Origin: Lacipirellulaceae bacterium
GTDB taxonomy: Bacteria > Planctomycetota > Planctomycetia > Pirellulales > Lacipirellulaceae
Assembly: GCA_040218535.1 (NCBI GenBank)
Contig: JAVJRG010000012.1
Coordinates: forward strand, 1,116,001 to 1,180,000
Direction of reading: 5' to 3'
DNA length: 64,000 nt
Shown: positions 49,968 through 59,150 of the stretch, piece after piece
Layout: the number at the start of each line of letters is the position of its first letter
How positions within the stretch are numbered: position 1 is the stretch's first letter
The notes under the pieces: model-generated
Seen by the model: only the letters and a program-made list of their open reading frames with translations
Database searches by the model: none
Told to the model about the DNA's origin: nothing
Made by a program: the position numbers and the translations under genes

Positions 49968-50042
49968 GACATTGCTTTCAGCGTACCGGCACTTTGAGGA
50001 GGCGGGGTTTGTGGCGCTGTTGAGGTGAGTTTGAGAAACACA

Positions 50043-50594
50043 TCACTCATCAAGACTGCGATAAGCCAGTGCATTGCCCGTCATTACAGGCCCGGTTGAA
50101 TCACTGGTTGAAATGATGTGGTCCAAGACTAACTCGCGCGCTTGCTCTCGGGTACCCGAAACGATGCGATTGTCAGGTAGCCAGAAGGGATGATTAGGTC
50201 CTTGCATCAAGAGGATGCCGTCTTTGTAGATGGCTGCTTCAGTGAACGCTGACCATTCGTGAGACGACTTCGAAGTTCCAGCTTCAGCCTCAGTGCCTAT
50301 CCGAGTAAGTTGCCATCTGCATGTCTTTCCAAAGCTTGGGTGCTTGCTACTGCGATGGATTTGCACTTTTGTTTGGAGTGGTATGACGCAGGCCACAAAG
50401 CACGCAAGCAGAAGCATGGCCAGCGCAGCTCCTTGTTCATTTTGCTTGTAGTAAACAAATGACAATAGAAGGAGCAATGCAGCGATAATGGCCATTATCA
50501 CCAAAGCGAAGCGAGCTCTGGAACTTTGCCGACGGTACCTTGAAAAAAATGCTTTGTAGTGTTCTGAATCGATTGGAAACGAGTATTCAACCAT
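50043..50594 (-). CDS. YcxB-like two-helix membrane protein
   Basis: 183 residues. It starts VEYSFPIDSEHYKAFF, has two consecutive membrane helices (FALVIMAIIAALLLLLSFVYY and AALAMLLLACFVACVIPL) and a C-terminal domain with the YcxB-like pattern (HEWSAFTEAAIYKDGILLMQGPNH, then WLPDNRIVS). YcxB-like proteins have unknown function and often lie alone. It sits 50 bases after the stop side of cysNC on the same strand and may be read through from it. Confidence 0.75.
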   Translation of the reverse strand: MVEYSFPIDSEHYKAFFSRYRRQSSRARFALVIMAIIAALLLLLSFVYYKQNEQGAALAMLLLACFVACVIPLQTKVQIHRSSKHPSFGKTCRWQLTRIGTEAEAGTSKSSHEWSAFTEAAIYKDGILLMQGPNHPFWLPDNRIVSGTREQARELVLDHIISTSDSTGPVMTGNALAYRSLDE

Positions 50595-50643
50595 GCTGTA
50601 AACTCCGGGCGAGGCGTAGCTCGCGGGCTAGCAAGTATTGTGC

Positions 50644-52578
50644 TTACCCCACCACGCTCCGCTTCGCCAGCAATTCTAGTACTGCCTCGACACATTCCTC
50701 AACCGACTGCTCAGCCGTTTTGAGAGTTAAGTCAGGTGCCGTGGGCACTTCGTACTCACTGGTCACGCCAGGCATGTTGGCGATGTCGCCCGCGTCGGCC
50801 GCTTTGTAGTGGCCTTCGGTGTCGCGTTCGCGGCAGACTTCGATGGGGGCGTCGCAGTGGATGACGAGGAACTTGTCGCGACCGACCACGTCGGCGGCTT
50901 TTTGGCGGACCTCTTCGCTGGGGGCGATGAACGCGCCGAGGCAAATCAGGCCGGAGTCGTTCATGAGTTTGGCGACTTCGGCACTGCGGCGCAAGTTTTC
51001 GCTGCGGTCGGCGGCGGTGAAGCCCAGATCGCGGCTGATTCCCTTTCGCATGTTTTGGCCATCGAGGGCACAGACTGCCCGGCCTTGGTCGAACAGTTTG
51101 CGTTCCAGGGCCTGCACCAGCGTTGTTTTGCCTGAACCGGCCAGCCCCGTGAACAGCACGGTTGCCGGTTGCTGGCCGTAGCGGCCAGCCCGCTCGACGG
51201 CGGTCACTTCGCTGACGCTGCCGGTGAGGTGCTCGTCGGCTTCTTGTTCCCAGTGGTCTGCTTTGTCGGAGGAACTGCGGTCGAGAATCATTCCCGCGCC
51301 GACGGTAACGTTCGTCACGCGGTCGATCACGATGAACGCACCGGTCCCCTTGTTGCGTTTGTAGCCGTCCATCGCGACAGCACGGTTGAGACGGACCTCG
51401 CAGCGACCGATTTCGTTGAGGTCGAGCTTATCGGCTTCGTTGCTGTGCAGCGTGTTCACGTCGATGCGATAACGCAACTTGCTGATGCTGCCTGTCGCCG
51501 TGCGGGTGGTCTGCTTGAAGACGTACTGCTTGCCGGGGGTGAGGGCGTCTTCGCTCATCCAGACGATCGTGGCGTCGAACGAGTCGGTACTCTTGGGCAC
51601 GTTGTTCGGACGGACGATCATGTCGCCACGACTGCAGTCGATCTCGTCTTCGAACGTGAGGGTTACCGACTGTGGGGTGAAGGCTTCCTCGACGTTGCCG
51701 TCGTAGGTGACGATTTCCTTCACGCGGCTCTTCTTCCGCGAAGGCAGGACCATCACTTCGTCCCCCTGGCGAACACGTCCTGAAGCGATTGTGCCGCAGA
51801 ATCCGCGGAAGTCGAGGTGCGGGCGATTGACGAATTGCACGGGGAAGCGGAAGTCAATCAGGTTGCGGTCCGACGCGATATGCACGTTCTCCAGCATGTG
51901 CATCAGCGTCGAGCCATCGTACCACGGCATGTTCTCGCTTTTGTCGACGACGTTGTCTCCGTCGAGGGCCGACATGGGGATAAAGTGCAAGTCGCCCATG
52001 CCGTCGAGCGAGCTGGAGAAGTCCGTGTAATCCTTCTTGATTTGGTTGTAGGTCTCCTCAGAGTAGTCGACCAAGTCCATCTTGTTGATGGCGATGATGA
52101 CGTGCTTGATGCCCAGGAGCGAAACGATGAACGAATGTCGCTTGGTCTGGGTCATCACACCGTGACGTGCGTCGACGAGAATGATGGCCAGATCGCAGGT
52201 GCTGGCGCCGGTGGCCATATTGCGGGTGTACTGCTCGTGGCCGGGCGTGTCGGCGATGATGAACTTCCGCTTGGCTGTCGAGAAGTAACGATACGCGACA
52301 TCAATCGTGATGCCCTGCTCTCGCTCCGCTTTCAGGCCGTCGGTCAGCAGCGCCGGGTCGAACCCGCCGCCGGTCGTGCCCACAGTAGCGGAATCCTTTT
52401 CCAAAGCGGCAAGCTGATCTTCGTAGATCATCTTCGAATCGTAAAGCAAACGCCCAATGAGCGTACTTTTGCCATCGTCGACGCTACCGCAGGTGAGGAA
52501 GCGGAGCAGCTCCTTGTTCTCGTGTTGTTCGAGATAGGCGTCGATGTCAGTGGCGATGAGGTCGGATTGGTGGGACAT
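50644..52578 (-). CDS. cysNC: Bifunctional sulfate adenylyltransferase subunit 1 / adenylylsulfate kinase
   Basis: 644 residues, a CysN-CysC fusion. The first ~430 residues are a translation-factor-type GTPase: [15 protein letters not shown] (Walker A), [17 protein letters not shown] (G3), INKMDLVDY (G4), then beta-barrel domains. The last ~190 residues are APS kinase: [16 protein letters not shown] (P-loop), the [11 protein letters not shown] and PSEEVRQKA segments. CysN with CysD makes APS from ATP and sulfate, driven by GTP; CysC phosphorylates it to PAPS. cysD lies upstream in the same direction, 371 bases away, with a repeat element between them. Confidence 0.93.
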   Translation of the reverse strand: MSHQSDLIATDIDAYLEQHENKELLRFLTCGSVDDGKSTLIGRLLYDSKMIYEDQLAALEKDSATVGTTGGGFDPALLTDGLKAEREQGITIDVAYRYFSTAKRKFIIADTPGHEQYTRNMATGASTCDLAIILVDARHGVMTQTKRHSFIVSLLGIKHVIIAINKMDLVDYSEETYNQIKKDYTDFSSSLDGMGDLHFIPMSALDGDNVVDKSENMPWYDGSTLMHMLENVHIASDRNLIDFRFPVQFVNRPHLDFRGFCGTIASGRVRQGDEVMVLPSRKKSRVKEIVTYDGNVEEAFTPQSVTLTFEDEIDCSRGDMIVRPNNVPKSTDSFDATIVWMSEDALTPGKQYVFKQTTRTATGSISKLRYRIDVNTLHSNEADKLDLNEIGRCEVRLNRAVAMDGYKRNKGTGAFIVIDRVTNVTVGAGMILDRSSSDKADHWEQEADEHLTGSVSEVTAVERAGRYGQQPATVLFTGLAGSGKTTLVQALERKLFDQGRAVCALDGQNMRKGISRDLGFTAADRSENLRRSAEVAKLMNDSGLICLGAFIAPSEEVRQKAADVVGRDKFLVIHCDAPIEVCRERDTEGHYKAADAGDIANMPGVTSEYEVPTAPDLTLKTAEQSVEECVEAVLELLAKRSVVG

Positions 52579-52634
52579 GGGTAGTGCGCAGTCTTATGTT
52601 TGCTAATTGAGTTTTCCCCGGAGGGGATTCGTAT

Positions 52635-52908
52635 CATAGCCCAGGGTTGGTCAACAGCGAGCCTCAGCGAGCTTTGACCTACCCTGGGTACTGTTTGTTC
52701 GTCAAAACAGCGACCGAGGAAAACGGATTGAAAACCGGCGGGGCATTACCGAGGTCGCAATAAACCGAGGAATGCCTCTCATGTTTCGACCTCGATTGAA
52801 TTTTCACAGCTGGCAATGCTCTTTGCTCGGTCGATGGAAAAAACTGATTGCTAACCCAGGGTACGACCACACTCGCTGGGGCTCGTGATGGTCGAACCCT
52901 GGGCTATG
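52635..52908. repeat. Large inverted repeat with a hairpin in each arm, between cysD and cysNC
   Basis: Arms 52635-52690 and 52853-52908 are inverted copies over most of their 56 bases. Each arm also folds on itself: CCCAGGGT...ACCCTGGG with an inner GGTCAA/TTGACC stem in the left arm and CGACCA/TGGTCG in the right. The inner stems differ but both pair, as in the element at 48072-48194. It splits two genes of one pathway, so it may uncouple their expression. A short ACGCC-TTC-GGCGT hairpin follows at 52916-52928. Confidence 0.75.
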
Positions 52909-52949
52909 TTGGGTAACGCCTTCGGCGTATTTTGGCGTTGGTTATCGTC

Positions 52950-53861
52950 TTAGAAATATCCCTTCCGTTTCTTCTCTTCCATACTGCCTGACTGGTCGTG
53001 ATCGATCACACGCCCTTGGCGTTCGCTCGTCGTGGCCAGCAGCATTTCTTGAATGATCTCTGGTAATGTCGTTGCGCTAGACTCAACGGCTCCAGTCAAT
53101 GGATAGCAGCCGAGTGTTCGGAACCGAACCAGTTTCTCTTCAGCCGTCGCGGCAAGTTCCGGTGGCATGCGGTCGTCGTCGACCATGATTAGGGCACCTT
53201 CATACTCTACGACGGGACGCTTGGCGGCGAAATAGAGCGGGACGATGGGGATCTTCTCGATGTGGATGTATTGCCACACGTCGAGTTCCGTCCAGTTTGA
53301 GAGCGGAAAGACGCGGATACTTTCGCCCTTGTGGACTTTGCCGTTGTAAAGGTTCCAGAGTTCAGGGCGCTGGTTCTTGGGGTCCCAGGTGTGGTTCTTG
53401 TCGCGGAAGGAGTAGACGCGTTCCTTCGCTCGCGATTTTTCTTCGTCACGACGGGCACCACCGAACGCGGCGTCGAACTGATGTTCATTGAGCGCCTGCT
53501 TGAGCGCGTCGGTCTTCATGATTTCCGTGTGAACATCACTGCCGTGCGTGAAGGGGCCCATGCCTTGGGCAACGCCCTCCTTGTTAATGTGAACCATCAG
53601 GTCCCAGCCGAGTTCCTTGCGAATGAGGTTCTCGCGGAAGGCGATCATTTCCTTGAACTTCCACGTGGTGTCGACATGCATCAACGGGAACGGTGGCTTC
53701 GCAGGATAGAAAGCTTTCTCGGCCAGGCGGACCATCACCGAGGAGTCCTTACCCACCGAATAAAGCATGACCGGATTGTCAAACTCGGCAGCCACTTCGC
53801 GGATGATGTGGATGCTCTCAGCTTCGAGCTGCTTGAGGTGCGTCAGATTGTAGGAAGACAT
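52950..53861 (-). CDS. cysD: Sulfate adenylyltransferase subunit 2
   Basis: 303 residues, the normal CysD length. The PP-loop ATP-pyrophosphatase motif is [15 protein letters not shown] near residue 35, and the family segments [29 protein letters not shown] and [15 protein letters not shown] are intact, as is the C-terminal RKGYF. CysD transfers AMP from ATP to sulfate in the cytoplasm, with CysN as the GTPase partner encoded next on the same strand. The ATG at 53861 is the only reasonable start. Confidence 0.93.
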   Translation of the reverse strand: MSSYNLTHLKQLEAESIHIIREVAAEFDNPVMLYSVGKDSSVMVRLAEKAFYPAKPPFPLMHVDTTWKFKEMIAFRENLIRKELGWDLMVHINKEGVAQGMGPFTHGSDVHTEIMKTDALKQALNEHQFDAAFGGARRDEEKSRAKERVYSFRDKNHTWDPKNQRPELWNLYNGKVHKGESIRVFPLSNWTELDVWQYIHIEKIPIVPLYFAAKRPVVEYEGALIMVDDDRMPPELAATAEEKLVRFRTLGCYPLTGAVESSATTLPEIIQEMLLATTSERQGRVIDHDQSGSMEEKKRKGYF

Positions 53862-54352
53862 CGCTCTAAACTAATTAAAGAAGAAAGGGGTTGTGGTGCA
53901 CAGCCGAGGGTATCGGTATCAGATGCGGGGCTGCTGATGTGCTGCTGCAAGATGCGGGGAGCCGTCGCGGGTGGGTTTCTAGGGGCAGGGTTATAGGAGA
54001 CCTGCAGGTGGTGGCAATCAAACCAGCTAGTCTAGGCTGCCGACCGGTGAGGTTCAACGTCTAGCTTTGAGCCTAGCGGGCTAGCGTTTCTTGAGAGTGT
54101 CGAGCAGTCCGAGCAACAGAAATTCGTATTCCAGCCCACAGAACACGCGAAACTAACGGTTCTCAGAGGTGCTTATTGCTTGCTGAGGCTCCCCCGACGT
54201 GGAATAATAGTAGTGGGCCAGATCGGGCTTTGGGCAAGCCCAGGACAGAGAACTTCTTATTTTCGACGAACGTACGAGCCACGTGCTGATAGGGTCTGTG
54301 GGGACCGATCAGCCTGTTGTGGCCGCATGAGGCATCTCGCATCGATATCGTA
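53862..54352. other. Intergenic region between divergent genes
   Basis: About 490 bases between cysD (minus) and the PEP-CTERM gene (plus). No protein-like frame or sulfur riboswitch (SAM box) was found. The stretch around 54060-54260 is GC-rich with several short complementary runs, but no clear hairpin or terminator was identified. Confidence 0.45.
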
Positions 54353-56137
54353 ATGGCCACGAGTAGATTATCCCCCAATCACCCCCGTAGCTCCTGGCTT
54401 GGTGGTGACCGTGCGGAAGGTCTGCAGCTTCTCCGTTGGATCACCTACGGTGTCTGCCTGTTGCTTCCGCTGCTCGTCGCAACCCCGGCGTCCGCCTTGC
54501 AGGACAATTTGGCCTCTTCAGGCTACCAGGAACTGCTCGATCTCCTGGGGCCCGATGTGCCCGTGGGGGAGGGGGTGCCCTTGGCTCAGATTGAGTCGGG
54601 CAACAACTACCGGCCGAGCTTCACCTCGAGTGAGTTCTCGCACATCACCTTCAATGATCTCACTACGAATCCAAGTACAGGGACGTCGAACCACGCTACG
54701 AACGTTGTCGCCCGTAGTTTCTATGGAAACAATCCCGACTTTGCCATGGCGCGTGGTGCTCACGAGGTAGCCATCTACGAGACTGTGGATTGGCTCAACG
54801 ATGTTGCTAATCCCACCACCCACGAGATTCTGACGACCTCTGGCGATTTGGCGAAGGTGCAAAACTTCAGTTGGGTTGGGACTTTTGCCGGGGGCACGAA
54901 CCCTATGCCTGATGACCCGGCAAGTACGAATCGCGTTCGCCTCGCTCAGTTCGACCGCGATATCAACGACGACGACTATACCGCCGTCGTTGGACTAAAC
55001 AACGGTTCGAGCCAGGGCATCCCTTGGCTGGTGGCTCACAGCTACAACGCGATTGCCGTCGGTCGCAGTGACGGCAACCACAGCACCGGGCTGACGATTG
55101 ATACGATGACGTCCGCGTCCAACTACGGCCCAGGGAGAAGCAAGCCCGACCTCGTCGCCGACGCTACCACGTCAAGTCGTGCGACGGCAACGGTTAGTTC
55201 CGCAGCGGCTGTGCTACGCGGGTTGCTTGAAGGCACCGACGGCGACCGATCCGAGCCCATCAAAGCGATTCTGATGGCGGGCGCGACGAAGGACTCAACT
55301 CGGTTTACCTTTAATTGGTCGCGAGACGTCGATACCCCCTCGAATACTTACACAACTTCGCTGGACGATACCTACGGGGCGGGTGAGCTGAACATCTTTA
55401 ACAGCTACAAGATCCAACTGGGCGGTCAGTTTGATGGAGGAACCGATCTCCCCTCCGCGGTTAACGCCGGTGCACACGGTTGGGATTACGGCAACGTGGG
55501 AATAGGCGAAGATCGTTTCTACACGTTCACCGTTGCTGAAGGTATCACGGCCCAAGAGCTCTCGATCATCCTCACTTGGAACACGCCGGGAGGAAACAAC
55601 GGCAGTTTCCCAGGCGACGCGCCGCCGTTGGCGAATCTTGATTTAGAACTGCTCGACAGTTCAGGTGAAGTCGTCCTGGACCACCTGGGAGTGTTTGGGG
55701 TCAGTGCGAGTACTGTGGAGAATGTTGAGCACCTCTACTTGCAAGACCTTGCTGCAGGTGACTACACGTTGCGAATTGCTGGCGATGCGTCATCAGCAAC
55801 CGATTATGGCTTGGCTTGGCGAACCGAAACGCTAGCTGACATGGTCAATGCCGATTTCGACGACGATGGTTTCGTTGATGGGGCCGATTTGCTGATCTTT
55901 CAGCGTGGGTTCGGCAAGGTGGTCAACGCCACCCATGCTGACGGTGATGCAGACGGCGATGGGGATGTCGACGCGGACGACTTGGCTGCCATCAATGCGG
56001 GCTTTGGGGGAGTCGAAAGCGTAAGTGCGGTGCAGTTTGCAGCCTTCCTCGCCAGCGTGCCTGAGCCGAGTAGCTTCGCTCTCTTCTGGGCAAGCATGCT
56101 CTTACTATCGGCTCAACGCGGGCAGCGTAGGACTTGA
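54353..56137 (+). CDS. Subtilase-like PEP-CTERM protein with dockerin repeat and altered catalytic residues
   Basis: 594 residues from the ATG at 54353 (an in-frame TTG at 54317 is less likely). A signal helix (YGVCLLLPLLVATPASAL) is followed by a region resembling S8 peptidases: LAQIESG (~79) in place of the usual AxxDTG motif, SNHATNVVA (~113) like HGTxVA, and TVSSAAAVLRG (~280) like GTSxAAP. The His and Ser positions are present, while the Asp position is Glu. A C-terminal jelly-roll-like domain follows, then a dockerin pair (FDDDGFVDGADLLIFQRGFG and DGDADGDGDVDADDLAAI) and a PEP-CTERM end (VPEPSSFALFWASMLLLS). It may be an inactive or changed protease displayed outside the cell. Confidence 0.72.
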   Translation: MATSRLSPNHPRSSWLGGDRAEGLQLLRWITYGVCLLLPLLVATPASALQDNLASSGYQELLDLLGPDVPVGEGVPLAQIESGNNYRPSFTSSEFSHITFNDLTTNPSTGTSNHATNVVARSFYGNNPDFAMARGAHEVAIYETVDWLNDVANPTTHEILTTSGDLAKVQNFSWVGTFAGGTNPMPDDPASTNRVRLAQFDRDINDDDYTAVVGLNNGSSQGIPWLVAHSYNAIAVGRSDGNHSTGLTIDTMTSASNYGPGRSKPDLVADATTSSRATATVSSAAAVLRGLLEGTDGDRSEPIKAILMAGATKDSTRFTFNWSRDVDTPSNTYTTSLDDTYGAGELNIFNSYKIQLGGQFDGGTDLPSAVNAGAHGWDYGNVGIGEDRFYTFTVAEGITAQELSIILTWNTPGGNNGSFPGDAPPLANLDLELLDSSGEVVLDHLGVFGVSASTVENVEHLYLQDLAAGDYTLRIAGDASSATDYGLAWRTETLADMVNADFDDDGFVDGADLLIFQRGFGKVVNATHADGDADGDGDVDADDLAAINAGFGGVESVSAVQFAAFLASVPEPSSFALFWASMLLLSAQRGQRRT

Positions 56138-56240
56138 CGTTAGGATTTGAGAAACTGGGCCGTTCAGAAAGCTATCTTTTCACGTGTCACTCTACTAGCA
56201 AAAATTACGATTCTTCTCTTCAGCAATTTTGCAAGATCGT

Positions 56241-57284
56241 ATGGACCAGCCCCAGTATCAAACGCAGAAGGCGCGAACCTGTCGTCCAGGCTTCACGCTT
56301 GTTGAACTGCTGGTCGTGATTGCGATTATTGGCACGTTAATCTCGATGCTGTTGCCCGCCGTGCAGCAATCACGTGAATCGGGGCGAAGAATCAGTTGCG
56401 TCAACAATCTCAAGCAACTAGCCCTCGCGTTGACGAACTATGAGTCCAGTCGAGGCAAGCTCCCTCCAGCAGGCAAGTTAAAAAAACAACCGCTGAAAGA
56501 GGCATATAGCAGTCGGGCATCGCAACATGTCATGGATATGCAATCGGGGACGAATCATAGTTGGATCGTTCTAACACTGCCTTATCTCGAGCAAACGTCA
56601 CTTTATGAGCAGTTTGATTTGAAGGCTCACGTCTCCGAAAGCGACGGCGATCCACAGGCCGTACAGCCTCCAACGCTCCTTTGTCCAAGTGGGCAAGCTA
56701 TCGGGCGAGCTTTTCAGTGGAGCTCCTCCCAGGGAAACACTGAATTGTTTGGGAAGGGCAATTATGCCGCATACTCCAGCCCTTTTCATATTGACGACTA
56801 CTACAACCCCGGCGCTGTCCATGTGCTGGGCGTGAAGTTGCAGCAGGTTACTGATGGCCTCTCAAATACGCTCGCGATTGCAGAGGTCAGAACGCGAGAG
56901 AACGATCGCGACCAACGTGGAGTCTGGGCTTTGCCCTGGTCGGGATCTACCCTTCTCTCGGTGGATGCTCATCCCGTGCAGTACCCCGTCGAATCGGAGG
57001 AGATCGCTGAGCACTATTCGCCGCTGCTGACTCAAAAAACCGGGTTCCAAACTCCGAATTCTCGAACGGTCGATGTCCTTTACGAGTGCCCGGATAAAGT
57101 GGGTGAGCAGATTGACCGCATGCCCTGCACAGAACATAACGGTTATATGTCAGCCTCCCCTCGCTCGATGCACATAGGCGGAGTCAACGCAGGGTTTCTT
57201 GATGGGAGCGTCCGATTCGTGAGCGATGACGTTGATCCGCATACCATGGCTTTACAGATCTCGATTGAGGACGGATTGCAATGA
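56241..57284 (+). CDS. DUF1559 protein with prepilin-type N-terminus
   Basis: 347 residues from the ATG at 56241. The prepilin signal is canonical: RPGFTLVELLVVIAIIGTLISMLLPAVQ, with Gly before Phe and Glu at +5. It continues with the DUF1559 signature RRISCVNNLKQLALALTNYES, the mid motif SWIVLTLPYLEQ and the C-terminal GFLDGSVRFVSD. DUF1559 proteins are a planctomycete expansion of secreted pseudopilin-like proteins of unknown function. The gene overlaps the next by four bases (ATGA), indicating translational coupling. Confidence 0.9.
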   Translation: MDQPQYQTQKARTCRPGFTLVELLVVIAIIGTLISMLLPAVQQSRESGRRISCVNNLKQLALALTNYESSRGKLPPAGKLKKQPLKEAYSSRASQHVMDMQSGTNHSWIVLTLPYLEQTSLYEQFDLKAHVSESDGDPQAVQPPTLLCPSGQAIGRAFQWSSSQGNTELFGKGNYAAYSSPFHIDDYYNPGAVHVLGVKLQQVTDGLSNTLAIAEVRTRENDRDQRGVWALPWSGSTLLSVDAHPVQYPVESEEIAEHYSPLLTQKTGFQTPNSRTVDVLYECPDKVGEQIDRMPCTEHNGYMSASPRSMHIGGVNAGFLDGSVRFVSDDVDPHTMALQISIEDGLQ

Positions 57285-57745
57285 GCAACGTTGGCCATTC
57301 ACGCAGCTTGGCTAGATTTGGGCTGGCCGGCGAAACGAAAGCTGCAAAACCTTCTCGCAGCTTTTCTACTGGCGAGATCGTCTGCTGGTCGGGTATCGTC
57401 CTGGGTGGTTTGCTGATTCTGGGCGGACTCGCTTGGAACGGGCAAGCCAAGGCAGCCGACGTGTGGACTGAGGAGCAAGCCGCTGAGTATGAGGCAGCCT
57501 CTCAAGCGATGCATTGCTTGGCCAACGAGGCAGCCGAACATGACTCTCATCGTCACGCTGCGGACCACGACCACCAACACGGTGAGTTGAGCCTGGAGAC
57601 GACACAACGCTTCGAACGAATCGAACAAGAGCTAGAGGCTGCTCTCTACAAACGCGACGTCTTGGGAATTCGCGTGATGCAAGCAGGAATGCTCGCTGTT
57701 GTCGGATTCGGACTCGGTCTACGTTCGATTCATCAGAAGTCGTAG
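57281..57745 (+). CDS. His-rich membrane protein coupled to the DUF1559 gene
   Basis: 154 residues with two hydrophobic helices (IVCWSGIVLGGLLILGGLAW near 33-52 and VMQAGMLAVVGFGLGL near the end). Between them lies a soluble loop with HDSHRHAADHDHQHGE, a probable metal-binding cluster. It overlaps the DUF1559 stop by four bases, so its product is made with the pseudopilin and may be an assembly or metal-sensing partner; this is inference. No family was recognised. Confidence 0.62.
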   Translation: MSNVGHSRSLARFGLAGETKAAKPSRSFSTGEIVCWSGIVLGGLLILGGLAWNGQAKAADVWTEEQAAEYEAASQAMHCLANEAAEHDSHRHAADHDHQHGELSLETTQRFERIEQELEAALYKRDVLGIRVMQAGMLAVVGFGLGLRSIHQKS

Positions 57746-57886
57746 AACCAGCCCGCTCAATACAACTGGCGTTTCTCTCCGAGCCCGATACGACGTATAC
57801 TTCTTCTCTCTGGCGTTTGCCGGCATCCCACAGGTGTTGGTCATTAGCCCTGACATCCCCCTTCGATTCTAGTCGAAATTAATTCC

Positions 57887-58636
57887 ATGAACCGATCTCG
57901 AATTACCGTTTTGGCACTGGCCCTTTTTTCGCTAGTCGCATTTTCCTGTTGGTCGGTCGCTCAGGATGAAGAGCTGCCAGCTCGTGGTGCCAACGGACTT
58001 CCACCTCAGCGGCAATTGCCGAAGACCGATGCGCGGCATCATAGTTATGCAATCGGGTTGAATATGGGGGCAAGCCTGAACGATGACGAGATTGAGGTAG
58101 ACGTCGATAGTCTTGTGGCTGGCCTGAAAGATGGCTTGAAGCGCGCAGAGCCTCGCTACTCACAGGAGATCCTTGGCGCTGCGATGCAGCGATTGTCGAC
58201 CGAGCAGATGGAAAAAGCGAAGCGACGCATGGCGGTCCTGAAGAAACAGAACGAGGCGTTTCTCGCCAAGAACGCTCAAGCAAAAGGAGTGCAAGTCACA
58301 AAGAGCGGCTTGCAGTATCAGGTACTCGCCAGTGGAAAGGGCGATTCTCCGAAGGCGACCGATTCCGTACGCGTGCACTATCAAGGGAGCTTGATCGACG
58401 GTTCGGTATTTGATGGTTCAATCGGTGGACCACCATTTGAGTTTGCTCTGACCCCACCTGACGGCAGGCCCGGCGTGATTGCGGGCTGGATCGAAGCCCT
58501 GCAAAGAATGAAACCGGGTGATCGCTGGCGAATCTTCATCCCGTCAGAACTTGCCTACGGAGAGCAAGGTTTCGGCGAGGTGATTCCGCCGCACTCGACG
58601 CTCGTCTTCGAACTCGAGTTGATCGAGGTGCTGTGA
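57887..58636 (+). CDS. FKBP-type peptidyl-prolyl isomerase, exported
   Basis: 249 residues. After a signal peptide (VLALALFSLVAFSCWSVAQ) comes an FKBP_N-like dimerisation domain (YAIGLNMGASLNDDEIEVDVDSLVAGLKDGL, then a long helix). An FKBP domain follows from about 150: QVTKSGLQYQVLASG, VRVHYQGSLIDGSVFDGS, GVIAGWIEALQRMKPGDRWRI, and LAYGEQGFG...IPPHSTLVFELELIEV. The catalytic Tyr, Asp and hydrophobic pocket residues are intact. This is the Mip/FkpA layout; it assists folding of exported proteins. Confidence 0.9.
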   Translation: MNRSRITVLALALFSLVAFSCWSVAQDEELPARGANGLPPQRQLPKTDARHHSYAIGLNMGASLNDDEIEVDVDSLVAGLKDGLKRAEPRYSQEILGAAMQRLSTEQMEKAKRRMAVLKKQNEAFLAKNAQAKGVQVTKSGLQYQVLASGKGDSPKATDSVRVHYQGSLIDGSVFDGSIGGPPFEFALTPPDGRPGVIAGWIEALQRMKPGDRWRIFIPSELAYGEQGFGEVIPPHSTLVFELELIEVL

Positions 58637-59009
58637 GGCCGGCTCATTCCTTCGATCCTTCTCTAGCCGCTAGATTTGGGCAAACTCTTGCCACGAGGGA
58701 CGAAAACCGTTGTGCTGTACCAAGCCTGATGGGGGGATCCAGCAGGCTCGGTTGCTCAAGGAAGGTATTTCACCGTCCACTCTTTTCGAGTATCGCTCTA
58801 AACCGTTTTCGATGCTGGATTTAAGGCTGCCAGAAGTGCTCGGTCGTGCTGCGCACGGAATATCAATGGCTGATTCCGCCCCGGTATGTTCCTGATGCAG
58901 CGAACGACAAGTTCAGGAGTGGTAATTGGCATGTTGCAAGTTTTCAAAGGCAAACTTGAGCGAAACTAGAAAAAATGCGGATTATTACCTTATTTCTACG
59001 GGAAAATAG
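58637..59009. other. Intergenic region, no gene recognised
   Basis: About 370 bases between the FKBP gene and the promoter of the YTV protein. Reading frames within it (e.g. 58633-58824, plus) give no domain and lie next to no ribosome site. The last ~60 bases are AT-rich, consistent with upstream promoter DNA. Confidence 0.45.
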
Positions 59010-59037
59010 TTGCAGTAAACGGTCACTAAACTAGAAT
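59010..59037 (+). promoter_or_regulatory. Promoter of the YTV protein gene
   Basis: TTGCAG at 59010-59015 and TAGAAT at 59032-59037 are separated by 16 bases, inside an AT-rich stretch. Transcription would start near 59045, giving a leader of about 105 bases. Consistent with the strong expression expected for a cell-wall protein, but based on sequence only. Confidence 0.5.
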
Positions 59038-59043
59038 CTCGAA

Positions 59044-59074
59044 GTGCCTAGATTGTGTAAATTGTCTAGGTGCT
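59044..59074 (+). promoter_or_regulatory. Leader hairpin of the YTV protein mRNA
   Basis: GTGCCTAGA pairs with TCTAGGTGC over nine positions including two G-T pairs, with a 12-base loop. It would lie at the extreme 5' end of the transcript from the promoter at 59010-59037. Such 5' stems often protect mRNA from decay (inference). Confidence 0.4.
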
Positions 59075-59150
59075 TCACGGCATTTAACCGTAAATCAGAG
59101 CACAGTTTGCTCATTTTCTGTTTTTTTATTGCTTCCTTGGAGGGCACCCT

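Noticed and set aside
50809-52584. Long open frames opposite cysNC
   Set aside because: They are GC-skew shadows of the confident CysN-CysC coding sequence.
53862-54352. S-box (SAM) or other sulfur riboswitch upstream of cysD
   Set aside because: No conserved riboswitch core sequences were found on the minus strand.
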